This document shows positions 1-9,504 of a DNA stretch of 64,000 bases, piece after piece. A program made the translations under genes and the position numbers. Under the pieces are notes generated by a model, which searched no databases, had not been told where the DNA came from, and saw only the letters and a program-made list of their open reading frames with translations. Positions within the stretch are counted from its first letter, which is position 1, and each line of letters starts with the position of its first letter. Source of the stretch: Pseudoips prasinana (Eukaryota; Arthropoda; Insecta; Lepidoptera; Nolidae); assembly GCA_951640165.1 (NCBI GenBank), contig OX621260.1, positions 12,852,001 to 12,916,000 on the forward strand, in the 5' to 3' direction.

Positions 1-149
1 ATTAGGAAGCCTTCCTCTATAGATTAACTTATCTCTAACTTAATAAATCAAAGGTAGGAAGCGGGCAGGGTATGAAAAATGCCTGGCGAGCTACGATGAC
101 ACGTAGTTCACTTCGAGTGATTTATAAGTTACTATACGGGGACTGGTTA

Positions 150-262
150 TCCTACTAATATTATAAACGCGAAAGTTTGTAAGTATGGATCGATGGATGG
201 ATGTTTGTTACTCTTTCACGTAAAAAATGCCTTTCACGCTAAAGGTTGTGGTTATGTGTTAT
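150..262 (+). mobile_element. Helitron (Lep1-like) 5' end fragment
   Basis: Begins TCCTACTAATATTATAAACG after an A, the usual start of small lepidopteran Helitrons, followed by the GCGAAAGTTTGT and GTTTGTTACTCTTTCACG blocks shared with copies at 34642 and 43792. No CTAG end follows, so it is a 5' fragment. Non-coding. Confidence 0.6.
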
Positions 263-379
263 TCTTATATTAGTGTTAATAAAATAATAACCCTTGAAAG
301 CAATGAAGGTTCGCTATCATGCTCTCAATTTTGTTCTTCTAGAGCAATTAAACTACACACTGTAAAGATTAAGTCATTA

Positions 380-655
380 TGGTAGACAGACGGACAGACA
401 ATTACTAACACATAATATAAATATAGTAATTGTCTGTTTGTTAGCCGACTGTGTCTCATGAACCGTAAAAGGTAGACAGTTGAAATGATCACGGAGGCTA
501 GTTTACTGGTGCTAGAACAACAAACTTTAAAAATAATTTAAATTTAATAACAAGTATTGTGAAATATCTAAGTTTTATGCTCAATGACTGATAATCTTCT
601 ATGAGGGTACGGAAGCGTTCCTGTGCGAGTCGGCCTCGCACTTGACCGGTAATTT
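380..655 (-). repeat. Family L interspersed repeat (CGAGTCGG...CACTTGGCCGG type)
   Basis: Contains CTCATGAACCGT, TAGACAGTTGAAAT, GGGTACGGAA and a GTGCGAGTCGGCCTCGCACTTGACCGG-like end (610-650), all of which recur in the fuller copy at 55161-55467. The CAGACAGACA stretch is normal for this family. Class uncertain. A 12-bp inverted repeat (396-407/424-435) lies inside. Confidence 0.5.
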
Positions 656-756
656 TAGTATACGTCTGGCACCAAACAAACTTAACAGATTTTATTAATC
701 TTTGATATACTATCCAGACCTAATATTTTTACGAATATTAGCCCACAAATTTTTCT

Positions 757-957
757 TTTCTTTTTTTTAAGATAAGGCTCGCACTAGCGAAATTAATCCC
801 TATATCGCGGGGTACATTACAAATATATAATTGTCGGACACAAATTACACCCAGACAAAGTACAACTATTTATGGTTCATACAAATAATTGTTCTGCGCG
901 GGTATTGAACCCGTGACAGGAAGTGGCGAGGCGACGGTCTTAACCGCCACGCCACAC
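757..957 (-). mobile_element. tRNA-derived SINE, family H
   Basis: Read on the minus strand it starts with a tRNA-like head (GCACGTGTGGCGTGGCGG, B-box GGTTCAATACCC near 905-917) and continues through GTACTTTGTCTGGGTGTAA, the TTTGTGTCCG block and the CCCCGCGATATAGGGATTAA tail to a T-run at 757. It matches the copies at 12016, 53855 and 63828 along its length. Internal polymerase III boxes imply RNA-mediated spread by a LINE in trans. Confidence 0.7.
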
Positions 958-1640
958 GTGCAGTTATCATTTTAATTATTGGCATATTCTACATCACGTC
1001 AAATCAGACACTCCCATACTTATTTGATACTTACCTACTTACTGCCTATATAATAAGTAAGCCGTCATTATCAAAGTGTAACTATCGACGTCAGCTGAAG
1101 TGAGTGTCAACCTAAAATATAACATATACTTACGTAAACAATGTCTCAAAATCTTGAAACGCTACGTTTCATAAAGATAACTAAGAAGTGGTTTAAGTGA
1201 GATATGTAATTGCTTCATCACGACACAGCCACTGCACAATAGAAATTTAATTAATTCCACCTAAAATACACCCTGCCAAGCGTTCACTTTCGAAAATGCA
1301 CCTTCAAAGGCTTAACAAGAAGTAATTAAAAGTACAACAATACTGCGCTAACATGAACAATAATTGTTAAAATTAACATAATCACAGTCATAAAACAATG
1401 TCACAGCAGAGTTATTTCTATAAATGTGACAAAATATCACTTTAAAATAAATCTACCTGCAATAAATTTATAGGCCCAGAGCTAGAATTTAAATCTTATG
1501 TTTATAGAACACAAAACATAGGGCAGGGTCGTCGATATCATAAATATACGGCCTAACTACCAACTACGCTCTCACACAAAAATAATACTTCCAGTGTTTG
1601 TATTGCGAATGCTTTAGAGCTGATTATGGCGTGTACAGTT
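958..1640. other. Unannotated AT-rich stretch
   Basis: No repeat family of this window, RNA gene or open frame with plausible coding content was recognised here. It may be low-copy intergenic DNA or an old unrecognised repeat. Confidence 0.4.
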
Positions 1641-1762
1641 CGTTAGAACGGTCGGAGAGCGAAGGTCGTTGAAGGTTGGCGCGCTTTTCCGCGATCAACG
1701 GCACTAGATTAAACAAGATGGCGGGAGTGGCGCGTGCGCAGTGGCCGCAGTAACTTAGTTGG
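1640..1762 (+). promoter_or_regulatory. Candidate GC-rich promoter-like patch
   Basis: A short CpG-rich island in an AT-rich setting holds AAGATGGCGGG (1719-1729), which fits the YY1-type AAGATGGCGGC element found near start sites, and GGCGCGTGCGCAGTGG (1732-1747), which resembles an NRF-1-type palindrome. No downstream exon is recognisable, so this is inference from motif spacing only. Confidence 0.3.
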
Positions 1763-1924
1763 GCACTTAAAATGTTGCTGAAAAATATTTACAAAACATC
1801 GTTAGAATAATAATCCATATACTTGTGCTATATTATTATTAATATATAGATTATTATAACCTTGTGTTTCAACTAAAATTGACTGGTTCGTTGTTGTTTG
1901 AGTTCGTCTATTGGTCAGTCCTAT

Positions 1925-2028
1925 CTTGTTATCTCTGCACCACCTTTAGGTTGACTGGGAGATGTTGCCTTAGGCATTAATTCCACCTATGTACTTATGT
2001 GCATAAAGTTTAAATAGAAAAACCCTTA
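1925..2028 (+). mobile_element. CR1/L2/Daphne-type LINE 3' end fragment
   Basis: CTCTGCACCACC, AGGTTGACTG, GCCTTAGGCATTAA, TCC(A)CCTATGTAC and AAAGT(T)TAAATA occur in the same order and spacing as the 3' UTR of the intact LINE at 28380-28488. It is therefore a 5'-truncated relative of that LINE. Confidence 0.65.
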
Positions 2029-2031
2029 CTG

Positions 2032-2116
2032 CTCAGTCAAAGGTGGGGTTTTTGATCCCGAACCAGCACAAATCGTTGTCTGATTATTTATTCTGTGTTT
2101 GGGTGTAATTTATATA
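2032..2116 (+). mobile_element. SINE family E, left half (split by a LINE)
   Basis: Decayed B-box region (GGGTTTTTGATCCCGAACCAG) followed by GTGTTTGGGTGTAATTTATA, the mid-portion of SINE E. The sequence continues at 3522 after the LINE insertion at 2117-3521. Confidence 0.55.
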
Positions 2117-3521
2117 TAATAATAATAATGTTTATTTATTTCTCCTCACAAAAAACAGACCTTACATCATAATTACAGTGTTACTTATATCTATATTAAT
2201 ACAGTTACGTGGATAGTCTAGTCTATAATATGTGAGAAGCTGGTGTCTGAGGTAGGCATGAGAATGCCTGTATTTCAAATCACCAGGTCCCCACCCAGGG
2301 AAGGAGCAAGACTAGGTACTTGTATTTGAGTTTTAATGATACAATAGCACTTTTCGATATAAGGAGCGATTATACATAATAATATTGCAGTTGGAGAAAC
2401 ATGGCTAGGTACTTAAATTATATTTTTTAAACTAAGCATAAAAACTAAAACAAACGCCTCAGAATGTGTTTTTATGTATGTGAGGGTGTGTTGTGAATTG
2501 TGATGTGTTGTGTCATGAGTTTCGTGTTTCTGTGAGTGCTTGTCTGTGTGTGTGGGTGTAACGTGTGTTTGTTTGCGTGTAGTTTACCTGTGATTTTTTG
2601 TTAATATGACTTACGGTTTAAAGAACTTTATTCCTTATTAAGACGATCGTCACTTATATGAGAACAACTATATTAATTACAGTGCGGGTAGATGAAAAAA
2701 TAATTACAAAAACTAGATGTTGTCAACAAAATCAGAAGTGAGTTTACCGTGTTCACTGCATTCCTAAGATAAGGCGGTGGTCCAAATTAAAAGTTGTGGT
2801 CGTTTTATTCGAAGTAAAAAAGTTCGTCGTTATAACTTTTAATGAATAATTCTTTTTTTGTTGCTTTTAATGAGTTGAGTGTATTTTTACCGTAGTTTGT
2901 ATTTACTCTATACAATACCAGGTGACAACGATTTTTAAGGTAGATACCTAGTCAGTATTTATTGATGAAGTAAGTTTTCAGTTTGGTTGTAATCTAACTT
3001 TTGTAACCACTCCATAGCCAAATATTTACATTTGGTTTTTGGTACTGAATATATGGACAGAATCCGGTTTAATTTATTATATAAGTTAGAACCCTGGTAA
3101 CAGAAAAAATTATGTGCAAACCTAGTATTGAATGCAGTGGTTGAGCAAACTCTATCCTTACGTCGCTGATTTTTAAATTTATCAGGTTCATATTTTAACA
3201 AGGAATGTTGTTTAGTTACAGTGTAAAGGATGAAAAGCTGTCGGACCGTCAATACTTCCCATTTTTTATAAAGATCACAAGTTGGGTGGTAGAATGGCAA
3301 GGATAAACTGACCTTAAGAAGGACTCTTTGCGCTCTCTCAAGTTTTAGAAAATGTGTTTTACACGCTCCGCCCCAGGAGGTAATGCAGTAACTGAGTTGT
3401 GACTGACAGAGAGCAAAATATACTGTTTTGATCGCGTTTTTTTGTGCAACATATCTTAGAGCTTTAAATATTACGATTAGCTTACGTACTCTCGCAGCAA
3501 GATGGTCTATGTGATGATGAA
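2117..3521 (-). mobile_element. 5'-truncated non-LTR retrotransposon (CR1/Crack-like) inserted in a SINE
   Basis: Minus-strand element: C-terminal reverse-transcriptase region (2959-3521), then about 0.8 kb of 3' UTR rich in ACACAC/CACAAA, ending GGAGAAATAAATAAAC and (ATTATT)n at 2119-2137. It is flanked by the direct repeat AATTTATATA (2107-2116 and 3522-3531). The two flanks join into one continuous SINE E, which supports these ends. Confidence 0.7.
2959..3521 (-). pseudogene. LINE reverse transcriptase, C-terminal remnant
   Basis: The minus frame is open from the truncation point to a TAA at 2959. It encodes about 186 residues including HIDHLAARVRKLI, ALCQSQLSYCITSWGG, LKLERAQRVLLK and WEVLTVRQLFIL, the usual thumb and C-terminal signature of CR1-group LINE proteins (target nicking and reverse transcription in the nucleus). 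The endonuclease domain and all RT catalytic motifs lie upstream of the truncation and are absent, so this is dead. It has no start codon of its own. Confidence 0.75.
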
Positions 3522-3655
3522 AATTTATATAATATACATATGCATTTATATTATTTAATAATCAGATGTCTAGTTGTCATAATGTAGGCTCTGCTTAGTT
3601 CGGATCAGATGACAGTGTGTCAGTTGCCCCAAAATATTTATCATTATTTATTTAT
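3522..3655 (+). mobile_element. SINE family E, right half
   Basis: Carries TCTAGTTGTCATAATGTAGG, CTCTGCTTAGTTCGGATCAG and ATGACAGTGTGTCAGTTG, the standard 3' portion of SINE E. It is the right side of the SINE that begins at 2032. Confidence 0.65.
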
Positions 3656-3904
3656 ATTAGAAATCCTCGAAACTTCTAATGTAGAAAAATTATTAAGTGA
3701 ATTATTAGTGTTTAATTTTTTTAAATGTGAGTTATGTTTTCTTGTATGTTTGTTGCAAAGCAAGCGAAGCTTCACCTAAATATAGTATAGTAAGTAAGTA
3801 GTTTAAGCGTAAGAAACGAATCCATACTATTTTTAGACAAAAGTAAATAATAATGTAAAAGATGCGCACCTTCCGCGGGAACTAGATTAAAAATCACTTT
3901 ATAT
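3656..3904. other. Unannotated stretch
   Basis: AT-rich sequence with a short TAAGTAAGTAG run near 3790. No family was recognised. Confidence 0.35.
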
Positions 3905-3906
3905 GG

Positions 3907-3963
3907 TTTTTGGAGCATAGTCTTAATATCAGCGTGCTGTTATTAAGACCATGCTCCAAAAAC
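3907..3963. repeat. Hairpin, 22-bp arms
   Basis: TTTTTGGAGCATAGTCTTAA is mirrored by TTAAGACCATGCTCCAAAAA with about 12 nt between arms and one mismatch. It overlaps the 5' edge of the LINE coding remnant that follows. A 5' inversion of the LINE is one explanation. Confidence 0.8.
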
Positions 3964-4229
3964 CCTATAGATACAGTACAGACAGGATATATGCCGAGAG
4001 TGCTGTGTTGAGTGTTCGTAAGCTATTTATACTTAAAACAACCTTATTAGCACACAATGAAACTCGTGCTTCAATCGACTACAAAAGACTGCTCAACCGC
4101 AGAGTTTTTAGACTCAAATTACCAATAGTCAGATCGTCTTTTGCAAAGCGTTTCTTCCCTTATATTAAAATCTATCTTTACAATAAGGTTCTTGTTTCAT
4201 GTGACCTGAAGAACAAAACAATTTTTTAA
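3951..4229 (+). pseudogene. LINE reverse transcriptase, C-terminal remnant (CR1/Crack-like)
   Basis: Encodes LQKPYRYSTDRIYAES, VLSVRKLFILKT, RLKLPIVRSSFAKRFF and YIKIYLYNKV. These match in order the RT C-terminal region of the minus-strand LINE at 2959-3521 (WEVLTVRQLFILYT, RFAHNFFCYQGSNLYNKL). It is a second, divergent and 5'-truncated copy. Its ATG is an internal Met, not a real start. The 3' UTR probably runs to about 4550, ending in AATAATAAT and a TA run. Confidence 0.65.
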
Positions 4230-4553
4230 GCCAAATCAGTGATAACCAGCTGGTTGTCCTCCTTATCATATGATTCTTGTGAATTATTATTAGTAACTAT
4301 GATATGATGCATTTCATGATATAATATACTTGATAATATAGCTATTAAATATTATTAGATGATAAAACTTAGAGAATTCTCTTCTCTTCATCATGCTTTT
4401 ATTTTAAATAAACTGAAATTGTAAAAAAAAAGAAATATATATATTTGTCAAGGTACCGTGGTGGGTCACAAATTTAATGTTAATATTTCACATAAATTAT
4501 TATTTAATGTAATATGTAAATGTAATGTATGCAGAAAAAAATAATAATAAAGA

Positions 4554-4576
<23 letters not shown>
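4554..4576. repeat. (TA)n microsatellite
   Basis: About eleven TA units directly after AATAATAATAAAGAA. It is probably the expanded tail of the preceding LINE. Confidence 0.8.
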
Positions 4577-4586
<10 letters not shown>

Positions 4587-5298
4587 GGTTGACCAAAGTC
4601 TTTCAATTTGGTTACGTAAGCATCCTTGCGGTCGACAATTATATAAAAATAAATCTAAAATGGATTAAAATTGTATTACCATGATCTATCTAATTGCGAT
4701 TCTGAAGAAACAACTTGGCCAGTGAACAGTAATTACTTAAAACCTACTTATATGGGTAATACATATAGTATCATGTTCGGAGATCCAACTCTAAGTCCAG
4801 GTAGGACAACCACTACTCCATGCGTGCAGCCAAGTCATCTGTCAATAATGACAGGTCTAAAGAATTATTCACAAACTAATGTCATATTTTAATCTTATTC
4901 GAGACATTAATTTTATTCAAATAGAATAAAATAAAATAAAAATACATCAAGTAATTTGTATAATAATCAGATCAAAAGAGCAGTTATGCAATAAATATTT
5001 GATACTTACCTACATAGCGTGGGCGTAAAAAGAAAACTATAAAAATTTACATAATGATATATTTATGTGTATATTAATGTTTATTTACTAGATCAAACAC
5101 TCAATTTATCTTCTTTTGCGATTTTCAATAAAATTATCATCGGCAAAGGATATTTTACATAATTCTGATTTGAATAACATGGTTTTTATTAAAATTTAGG
5201 AAAGTTTTATAGGAAATAAATAACCAAAAACTAAATATTATAGTAAGCTGGGCTTTATTCGTAATAATAGATCATCCGCTTCATAATAGATCAGATAT
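4577..5298. other. Unannotated stretch
   Basis: Holds an open frame (4671-4892, 73 codons) with no recognisable domain and no convincing splice context. The rest is AT-rich. Nothing could be assigned. Confidence 0.35.
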
Positions 5299-5299
5299 C

Positions 5300-5372
5300 G
5301 GAACGACTTCTACGCCCCCCACGTGACGAGATGGGATGGTGATATTCATTGCCGTCAGCAACACAGAAAAAC
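5300..5372 (-). repeat. Family B fragment (5' part)
   Basis: CGACTTCTACGCCCCCCACG, GAGATGGGATGGTGATATTC and TGCCGTCA match the far end of the family B copies at 28915 and 42555. Confidence 0.6.
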
Positions 5373-5375
5373 TTG

Positions 5376-5775
5376 TCTATAAAGGTTATTTACGATCCAT
5401 GCACAAAAAGCGAGGGCAACCTTATGGCGAGACAAATTTGCTCCTCCTCTGTTTGTCCCGCCAAAGGAAAAATTACCTCCGGGACATAATTTGCCATGGC
5501 CAACCTGAAGGACTCTTAATAGACTACGTCCCCAGGTTGGTAGATCCAAAGAAAACATGTGCAAATGGGGTAACATTTCCACATCACAAAACATCTGCGA
5601 GTGCGGCGTGTCACTCCAAAGTATGGCCTATATTTATCTGACTGTCCCTCTTGTTCAGTCTTTTGTTCCCTTCAGGACTTATATGACGCTTCAGCCAAAG
5701 CGATCAGCGTTGCCCAATTTTGAGCAGATTAAAACTAACTCTTACCATCGACACGATAAGAAGAAGAAGAAAATT
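5376..5775 (+). pseudogene. Non-LTR element family V, 3' end with zinc-knuckle remnant (copy 1)
   Basis: One plus frame near 5510-5640 reads TLNRLRPQVGRSKENMCKWG then ICECGVSLQSMA, the CxCG...C type C-terminal knuckle of non-LTR polyproteins. A following LQDLYDASAKAISVAQF block is in another frame, so the copy is frameshifted. It ends in ACACGATAAG(AAG)n at 5750-5772. A related copy is at 49152-49352 and a diverged one follows at 5830-6325. Confidence 0.6.
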
Positions 5776-5829
5776 GATATGCGCTGCGATAAAATTATGA
5801 ATGATACTTATAAACGCTAATGCTCGTCA

Positions 5830-6325
5830 TTACCACAAAAGATCCAAAAGTTTATACCTCTATTATACTAAATTAGGCACCCCATCTATGGGTATAGGGT
5901 ACCGCCGCAAAGGCTTAAAAGCCGGAAGAGCTTTTCTAAATGCACCGCTTCACTGGCCACCAATCACTCAAGAACAAGATGCAGCATTTGGCGTGCACAA
6001 AAATGCTTACCGTGATTTTTTCACGCCTTCCGAAAGCCTCCCTCTTGGACATCAATTGCCGTGACAAATCTGGAAGTCTCTAAATAGACTCCGGAATCAA
6101 CTGTGCCGAACCAAAGAAAACATGTCTGGTTGGGGACTGCTGAACAACCCCAAAATGAACTGTATTTGTGGAGTATTTATTGGTCCAATCCATGGCCCAC
6201 CTAACAGCGTGTCCAGCCTGCCCTGCCCTTGTTCATGGCAGGATCTTAAGAATGCCACGAGTGGAGCAATCAGTATGGCCACGTTCTGGGCTGCAAAAAC
6301 TAGTTTGCCATTGACACGCTAAAAG
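5830..6325 (+). pseudogene. Non-LTR element family V, related 3' end (copy 2)
   Basis: From about 6068 the frame reads WKSLNRLRNQLCRTKENMSG, WGLLNNPKMNCICG, then SWQDLKNATSGAISMATFWA. This is the same arrangement (RLR..., KENM, WG, CxCG, LQDL, AI.VA.FW) as copy 1 at 5376-5775. Upstream (5870-6060) an open stretch contains HWPPITQEQDAAFG, probably more coding sequence of the same element. It lies in tandem orientation with copy 1 and is partly broken. Confidence 0.5.
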
Positions 6326-6704
6326 AAGATAGTAAATTGATAATAGGTAATTTTTGTTCAGATTAATTAACAAAACCGTGCAAAACTAGAGCACTTAATA
6401 CATATGTTATTTACTTAATATATATATATGTTGTTAATGATACGCTTGTAATGAATAATATTATAATCTAATATAATATGATAAATCTAATAACAAATGT
6501 TCGTATTTTATTGATTGCGATAAATATTATTAATATGCTATGAAACATAATATATAGATCGTAATAATATTAGTCAACCAAAATATTATATATGACAGGT
6601 CCGTTCGAAATTAATATTATAATATTTGTATTGCCAACATCTGTTTTGTACAGTTTTAATTATTTTCTCACCAGATTTTCAGCAAATAAAGAAATAATCG
6701 TTCA
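6326..6704. other. Very AT-rich unannotated stretch
   Basis: Runs of AATATTAT and ATATATATATG. No recognisable element or coding region. Confidence 0.4.
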
Positions 6705-7030
6705 CTATACCATACTATACGTTATAGAGGTAGAGAACAGCGGTCATTCGCTCAAAGAGCAGCCCGATTGGGGAAGTACCTCCACCTTACAGAAGACATT
6801 CCTTAATAATAACATTAATAACTTAATGTTGTGTTTCTGCGTGTGAGTAACGTCGCCAGAGCTCATAGGGGGGAGAGGAGGGGTCAGCAACACTTATTTG
6901 CTGACTCTTAAAGGCCGGCAACGCACCCCCGACTCCTCTGGTGTTGCGAGTGTCCATGTGTGGCGGTGATCCCTTATCATCAGGTGACCCACTTGCTCGT
7001 TTGTCGCCATCTGATATAAAAAAAATATAT
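6705..7030 (+). repeat. Family D interspersed repeat
   Basis: CTCAAAGAGCAGCCCGATTG, AAGTACCTCCACCTTACAGA, AGGCCGGCAACGCACCC, GTTGCGAGTGTCCATG and GGTGACCCACTTGCTCGTTT appear in the same order in inverse copies at 35853 and 45818 and in the plus copy at 33785. The poly-A-like end is AAAAAAATATATA at 7020. Likely a non-autonomous retroelement or MITE; class uncertain. Confidence 0.65.
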
Positions 7031-7119
7031 AGCATGTACTACTTAGATAGCTAGTCTTCTACATCGCTTTAGCCACACACGGGTTTCGTAAAACAAATAG
7101 TTTTCATTCCTGACATGAT

Positions 7120-7190
7120 ATTTATCTTGGTTGGGGTATACCTACTTACGTTTCGCACTTCAATCCTTCAGGATCTTTTGTACTAACATT
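7120..7190 (+). repeat. Family J fragment
   Basis: TCTTGGTTGGGGTATACCTA, GCACTTCAATCCTTCAGGAT and CTTTTGTACTAA match the J blocks at 32730-32757/33401-33432 and 34585-34640. Confidence 0.55.
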
Positions 7191-7194
7191 ACGT

Positions 7195-7477
7195 GATATT
7201 TACTTACCTACTAATCGTATGGGAAGTGGTTACCCCAGTGTCAGAGTTGTTCAAGCCGCCCGCCTAATGCCTCCGACATGGTTTAACGGCTGTTGCTACA
7301 GCCAGGACCGACAGCTTAACGTGCAGTCCGAAACACGGAGACACTCAGAAATTAAACCACTTTGGCGGTCACCCATCTATGGACCAACCGCGAGCCTTAT
7401 TTTAGCGTTGCTTAACCTCGGCCATCACTTATTATATACCGGACCGGTGAGAGCATCTAGTTTTAAGCGCCTGCTAT
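7195..7477 (-). mobile_element. 5S-rRNA-derived SINE, family G (full-length-like)
   Basis: On the minus strand the head reads CTCTCACCGG..., GGTTAAGCAACG and GATGGGTGACCGCC (7374-7387). These correspond to the A-box/intermediate region and C-box of animal 5S rRNA, including the GATGGGTGACCGCC identity. The body is a SINE central domain (GTTTCGGACTGCACGTTAAG...GGTCCTGG, 7300-7345) and a 3' region ending ACCACTTCCCATACGATTAG plus TAGGTAAGTAAA, a decayed (TAAG)n tail. It is not a 5S gene: the first about 25 nt of the 5S sequence and its 3' end are missing. Confidence 0.75.
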
Positions 7478-7484
7478 AAGCTAT

Positions 7485-7700
7485 AAGCCCACTGCTGGAC
7501 AAAGTCCTCCCCAAAGATTTCCACAATAGAGTTGTTTTAACAATTTGTCGACATGCCATAATCGCCACGCTTGATAGACGAGTTGACGATCCCAGTATGA
7601 AGAAATGCCGCTCTGTGGGAGATATTATACTCTAGGGTCGACTTCCAAGGGATGAAATGGACATATTTAATGGGCACGTACACGGGCCTAGTGAAATTAA
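7485..7700 (-). mobile_element. Family B element with RTE-like tail
   Basis: CCACTGCTGGACAAAGTCCT, CCATAATCGCCACGCTTGAT and GACGAGTTGACGATC follow the family B order. The low-coordinate end corresponds on the minus strand to GGACTTTGTCCAGCAGTGG, the RTE 3' tail. The far half is degenerate. Confidence 0.6.
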
Positions 7701-7764
7701 TAGCTATCTTTCCTGACAAGATTTCTCATGAACTAGAAAATTAAGAGCAAAACTAATTCTTTTT

Positions 7765-7872
7765 TATCATTTTTTTTTAGAAAAAGGCAACGCCCGCACT
7801 ATGTAATTTAATCCCTGTGTATATGTTTGTACTTTACAAACATATAATAGACTGGCACAAATAACATCAAAC
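7765..7872 (-). mobile_element. SINE family H, 3' part
   Basis: T-run, AACGCCCGCACTATGTAATT, TAATCCCTGTG and ACAAACATATAATAGACTGG match the tail of family H. The tRNA-like head is missing. Confidence 0.6.
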
Positions 7873-8555
7873 TTAAAGTTCAAGCGCAATTTTAGCCCCC
7901 CTGATTTAGCTTTAAGTCGCTATATTAAACGTGCTTTTAATGTTACGATACTACGGCACGAGCTGCGATACTATTATGAATTTTGTCCAATCCACATTCA
8001 ACTTACGGCTAATCTTTATTTAATATGGTTCTGTTCAATTTACTCGCCTTTCATGTCATCTCGCTTTTGTTGAGTAGGTGAAATAGATTGTGGAATAATG
8101 TATCTTCGTGATTCGATTGCAATAGACTAAATGCGAGAGTTTATTACTGTGTATAGTTTATATAATTAAATAATAAAAATAAATATCACCAATATGTTTG
8201 TACGTTCATAACTTCCAAATATCTCCTACAAATTGGATAAATATATCTTTTAAGTTTTCGTTATTGTAGAAAAATATTTTTTCATTCTGGAAGGAAAAAC
8301 GTCGTACGAAGTTCGCCGGAACAAGCTGTAAATAAATAATAAATAAATGTCTGGTCACATAACCATAGAAAGATAGAAATTCTGAGATACTATTTTTACA
8401 AACACACAAGAAACACCCAGACTAATACAATTATTTTGACATATCACTGTATGTATTAAACTGTGTTTTTTTGTTATATTATTCTATGTTAATAATATTG
8501 ACGTGCATAATTGTATTCAGTGTACCTAATTGCAATAAACGACTTTTGATTTTGA
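7873..8555. other. Unannotated stretch
   Basis: AT-rich. A possible LINE 3' end with GTACCTAATTGCAATAAACG and TTTTGATTTTGATTTT lies near 8520-8560. Otherwise nothing was recognised. Confidence 0.35.
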
Positions 8556-8559
8556 TTTT

Positions 8560-8640
8560 TTCGTGTGCGAGAATCGAACCTGCAACCTTTGGATCAGAAG
8601 GCAGTTTCACTACGAAGTGAGCCACGGCAGTGGTCAGTAT
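8560..8640 (-). mobile_element. tRNA-like SINE head fragment
   Basis: The minus strand reads CGTGGCTCACTTCGTAGTGA... and GCAGGTTCGATTCTCGCACA, fitting A- and B-boxes about 45 nt apart. The acceptor stem does not pair, so a functional tRNA gene is not supported. Confidence 0.5.
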
Positions 8641-9009
8641 AGAATGACGTACATTATCATTGGATTCATCTGCGGTTACATTTGTGGTCATGATAGATGT
8701 AGATTGTAGATGTTGATATTACCGGATGCTTGCAATTGGCGGTTTTAGACTCCTGCGCCTAAAGTAGTTAGCCCTGCACCTAATTTTTTTTACGATCATG
8801 TTGAGATAGAGAGTGTTTTATTCTGTTCTTGCACGCAAGAACTATAAAATACCCTGCTATGACTAGTTCCCGATAAAATTTAAATGCAATAGTTTGTTAA
8901 CAAAGTTAACACATAATGAATAAGGAAAGAACCGCTATCACACACCTTGCTTATCGTATGGATTCTTACAAAGCTCTAAGGTGACTATGACCTTATTTTC
9001 TTTCGGACA

Positions 9010-9165
9010 CGAACCGGAACTTGCCCAGCGTAGGCAAGCCCCACAAGGTGGATCGACGATCTTAGGAGGGTCGTGGGAAGCCGCTGGAAGCAGGTAGCGC
9101 AAGACCAACTATTGAAGAGATCCCTGGAGCAAACGGGCTTTTTTCTTCTTCGGCTGACATATTAA
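9010..9165 (+). mobile_element. RTE-clade LINE 3' tail, family A
   Basis: GCGTAGGCAAGCCCCACAAG, GTGGATCGACGATCTTAGG, AAGCCGCTGG and CTTCGGCTGACAT match in order the RTE C-terminal coding region (RWxDDxxRVxGxRW...) plus short 3' UTR seen best at 46617-46872. The (ATG)n tail is degenerate. Confidence 0.65.
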
Positions 9166-9288
9166 TGATTTAACGAGAGCACTGTTATCCTCAAACACAA
9201 TCAATCAAGTCAGATATTTTTTCAGAATTTCTTATTCTTTACTAGCAGTTTTACTCACGTAAAACTATACATTATAGCCTAATTTTGA

Positions 9289-9500
9289 CGGTCACCGTGC
9301 CTAGTTGGTAGTGCTCCTGCCTACAAAGCTGGTAGTCCTGGGTTCGAATCCCGGTAAGTGCAAATATTTGTGTGATGAGCACGAATATTTGTTTCTGAGT
9401 CATGGATGTTTTATACGCCTGGTACCCATAGTACAAGCTTTGCTTAGTTTGGGGCTAGGATGATCTGTGTGATATCGTCCCTAGATATTATTATATGTTA
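9289..9500 (+). mobile_element. tRNA-derived SINE, family E (subtype 2)
   Basis: Head CACCGTGCCTAGTTGGTAGT (A-box) and CCTGGGTTCGAATCCCGG (B-box) are followed by AAATATTTGTGTGATGAGCA, CTGAGTCATGGATGTTTTAT, CCATAGTACAAGCTTTGCTT and AGTTTGGGGCTAGGATGATC. It pairs with the minus copy at 31598-31840. Confidence 0.8.
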
Positions 9501-9504
9501 TTCG

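Noticed and set aside
4671..4892. 73-codon ORF
   Set aside because: No domain, no splice signals of note and no repeat support; consistent with chance.
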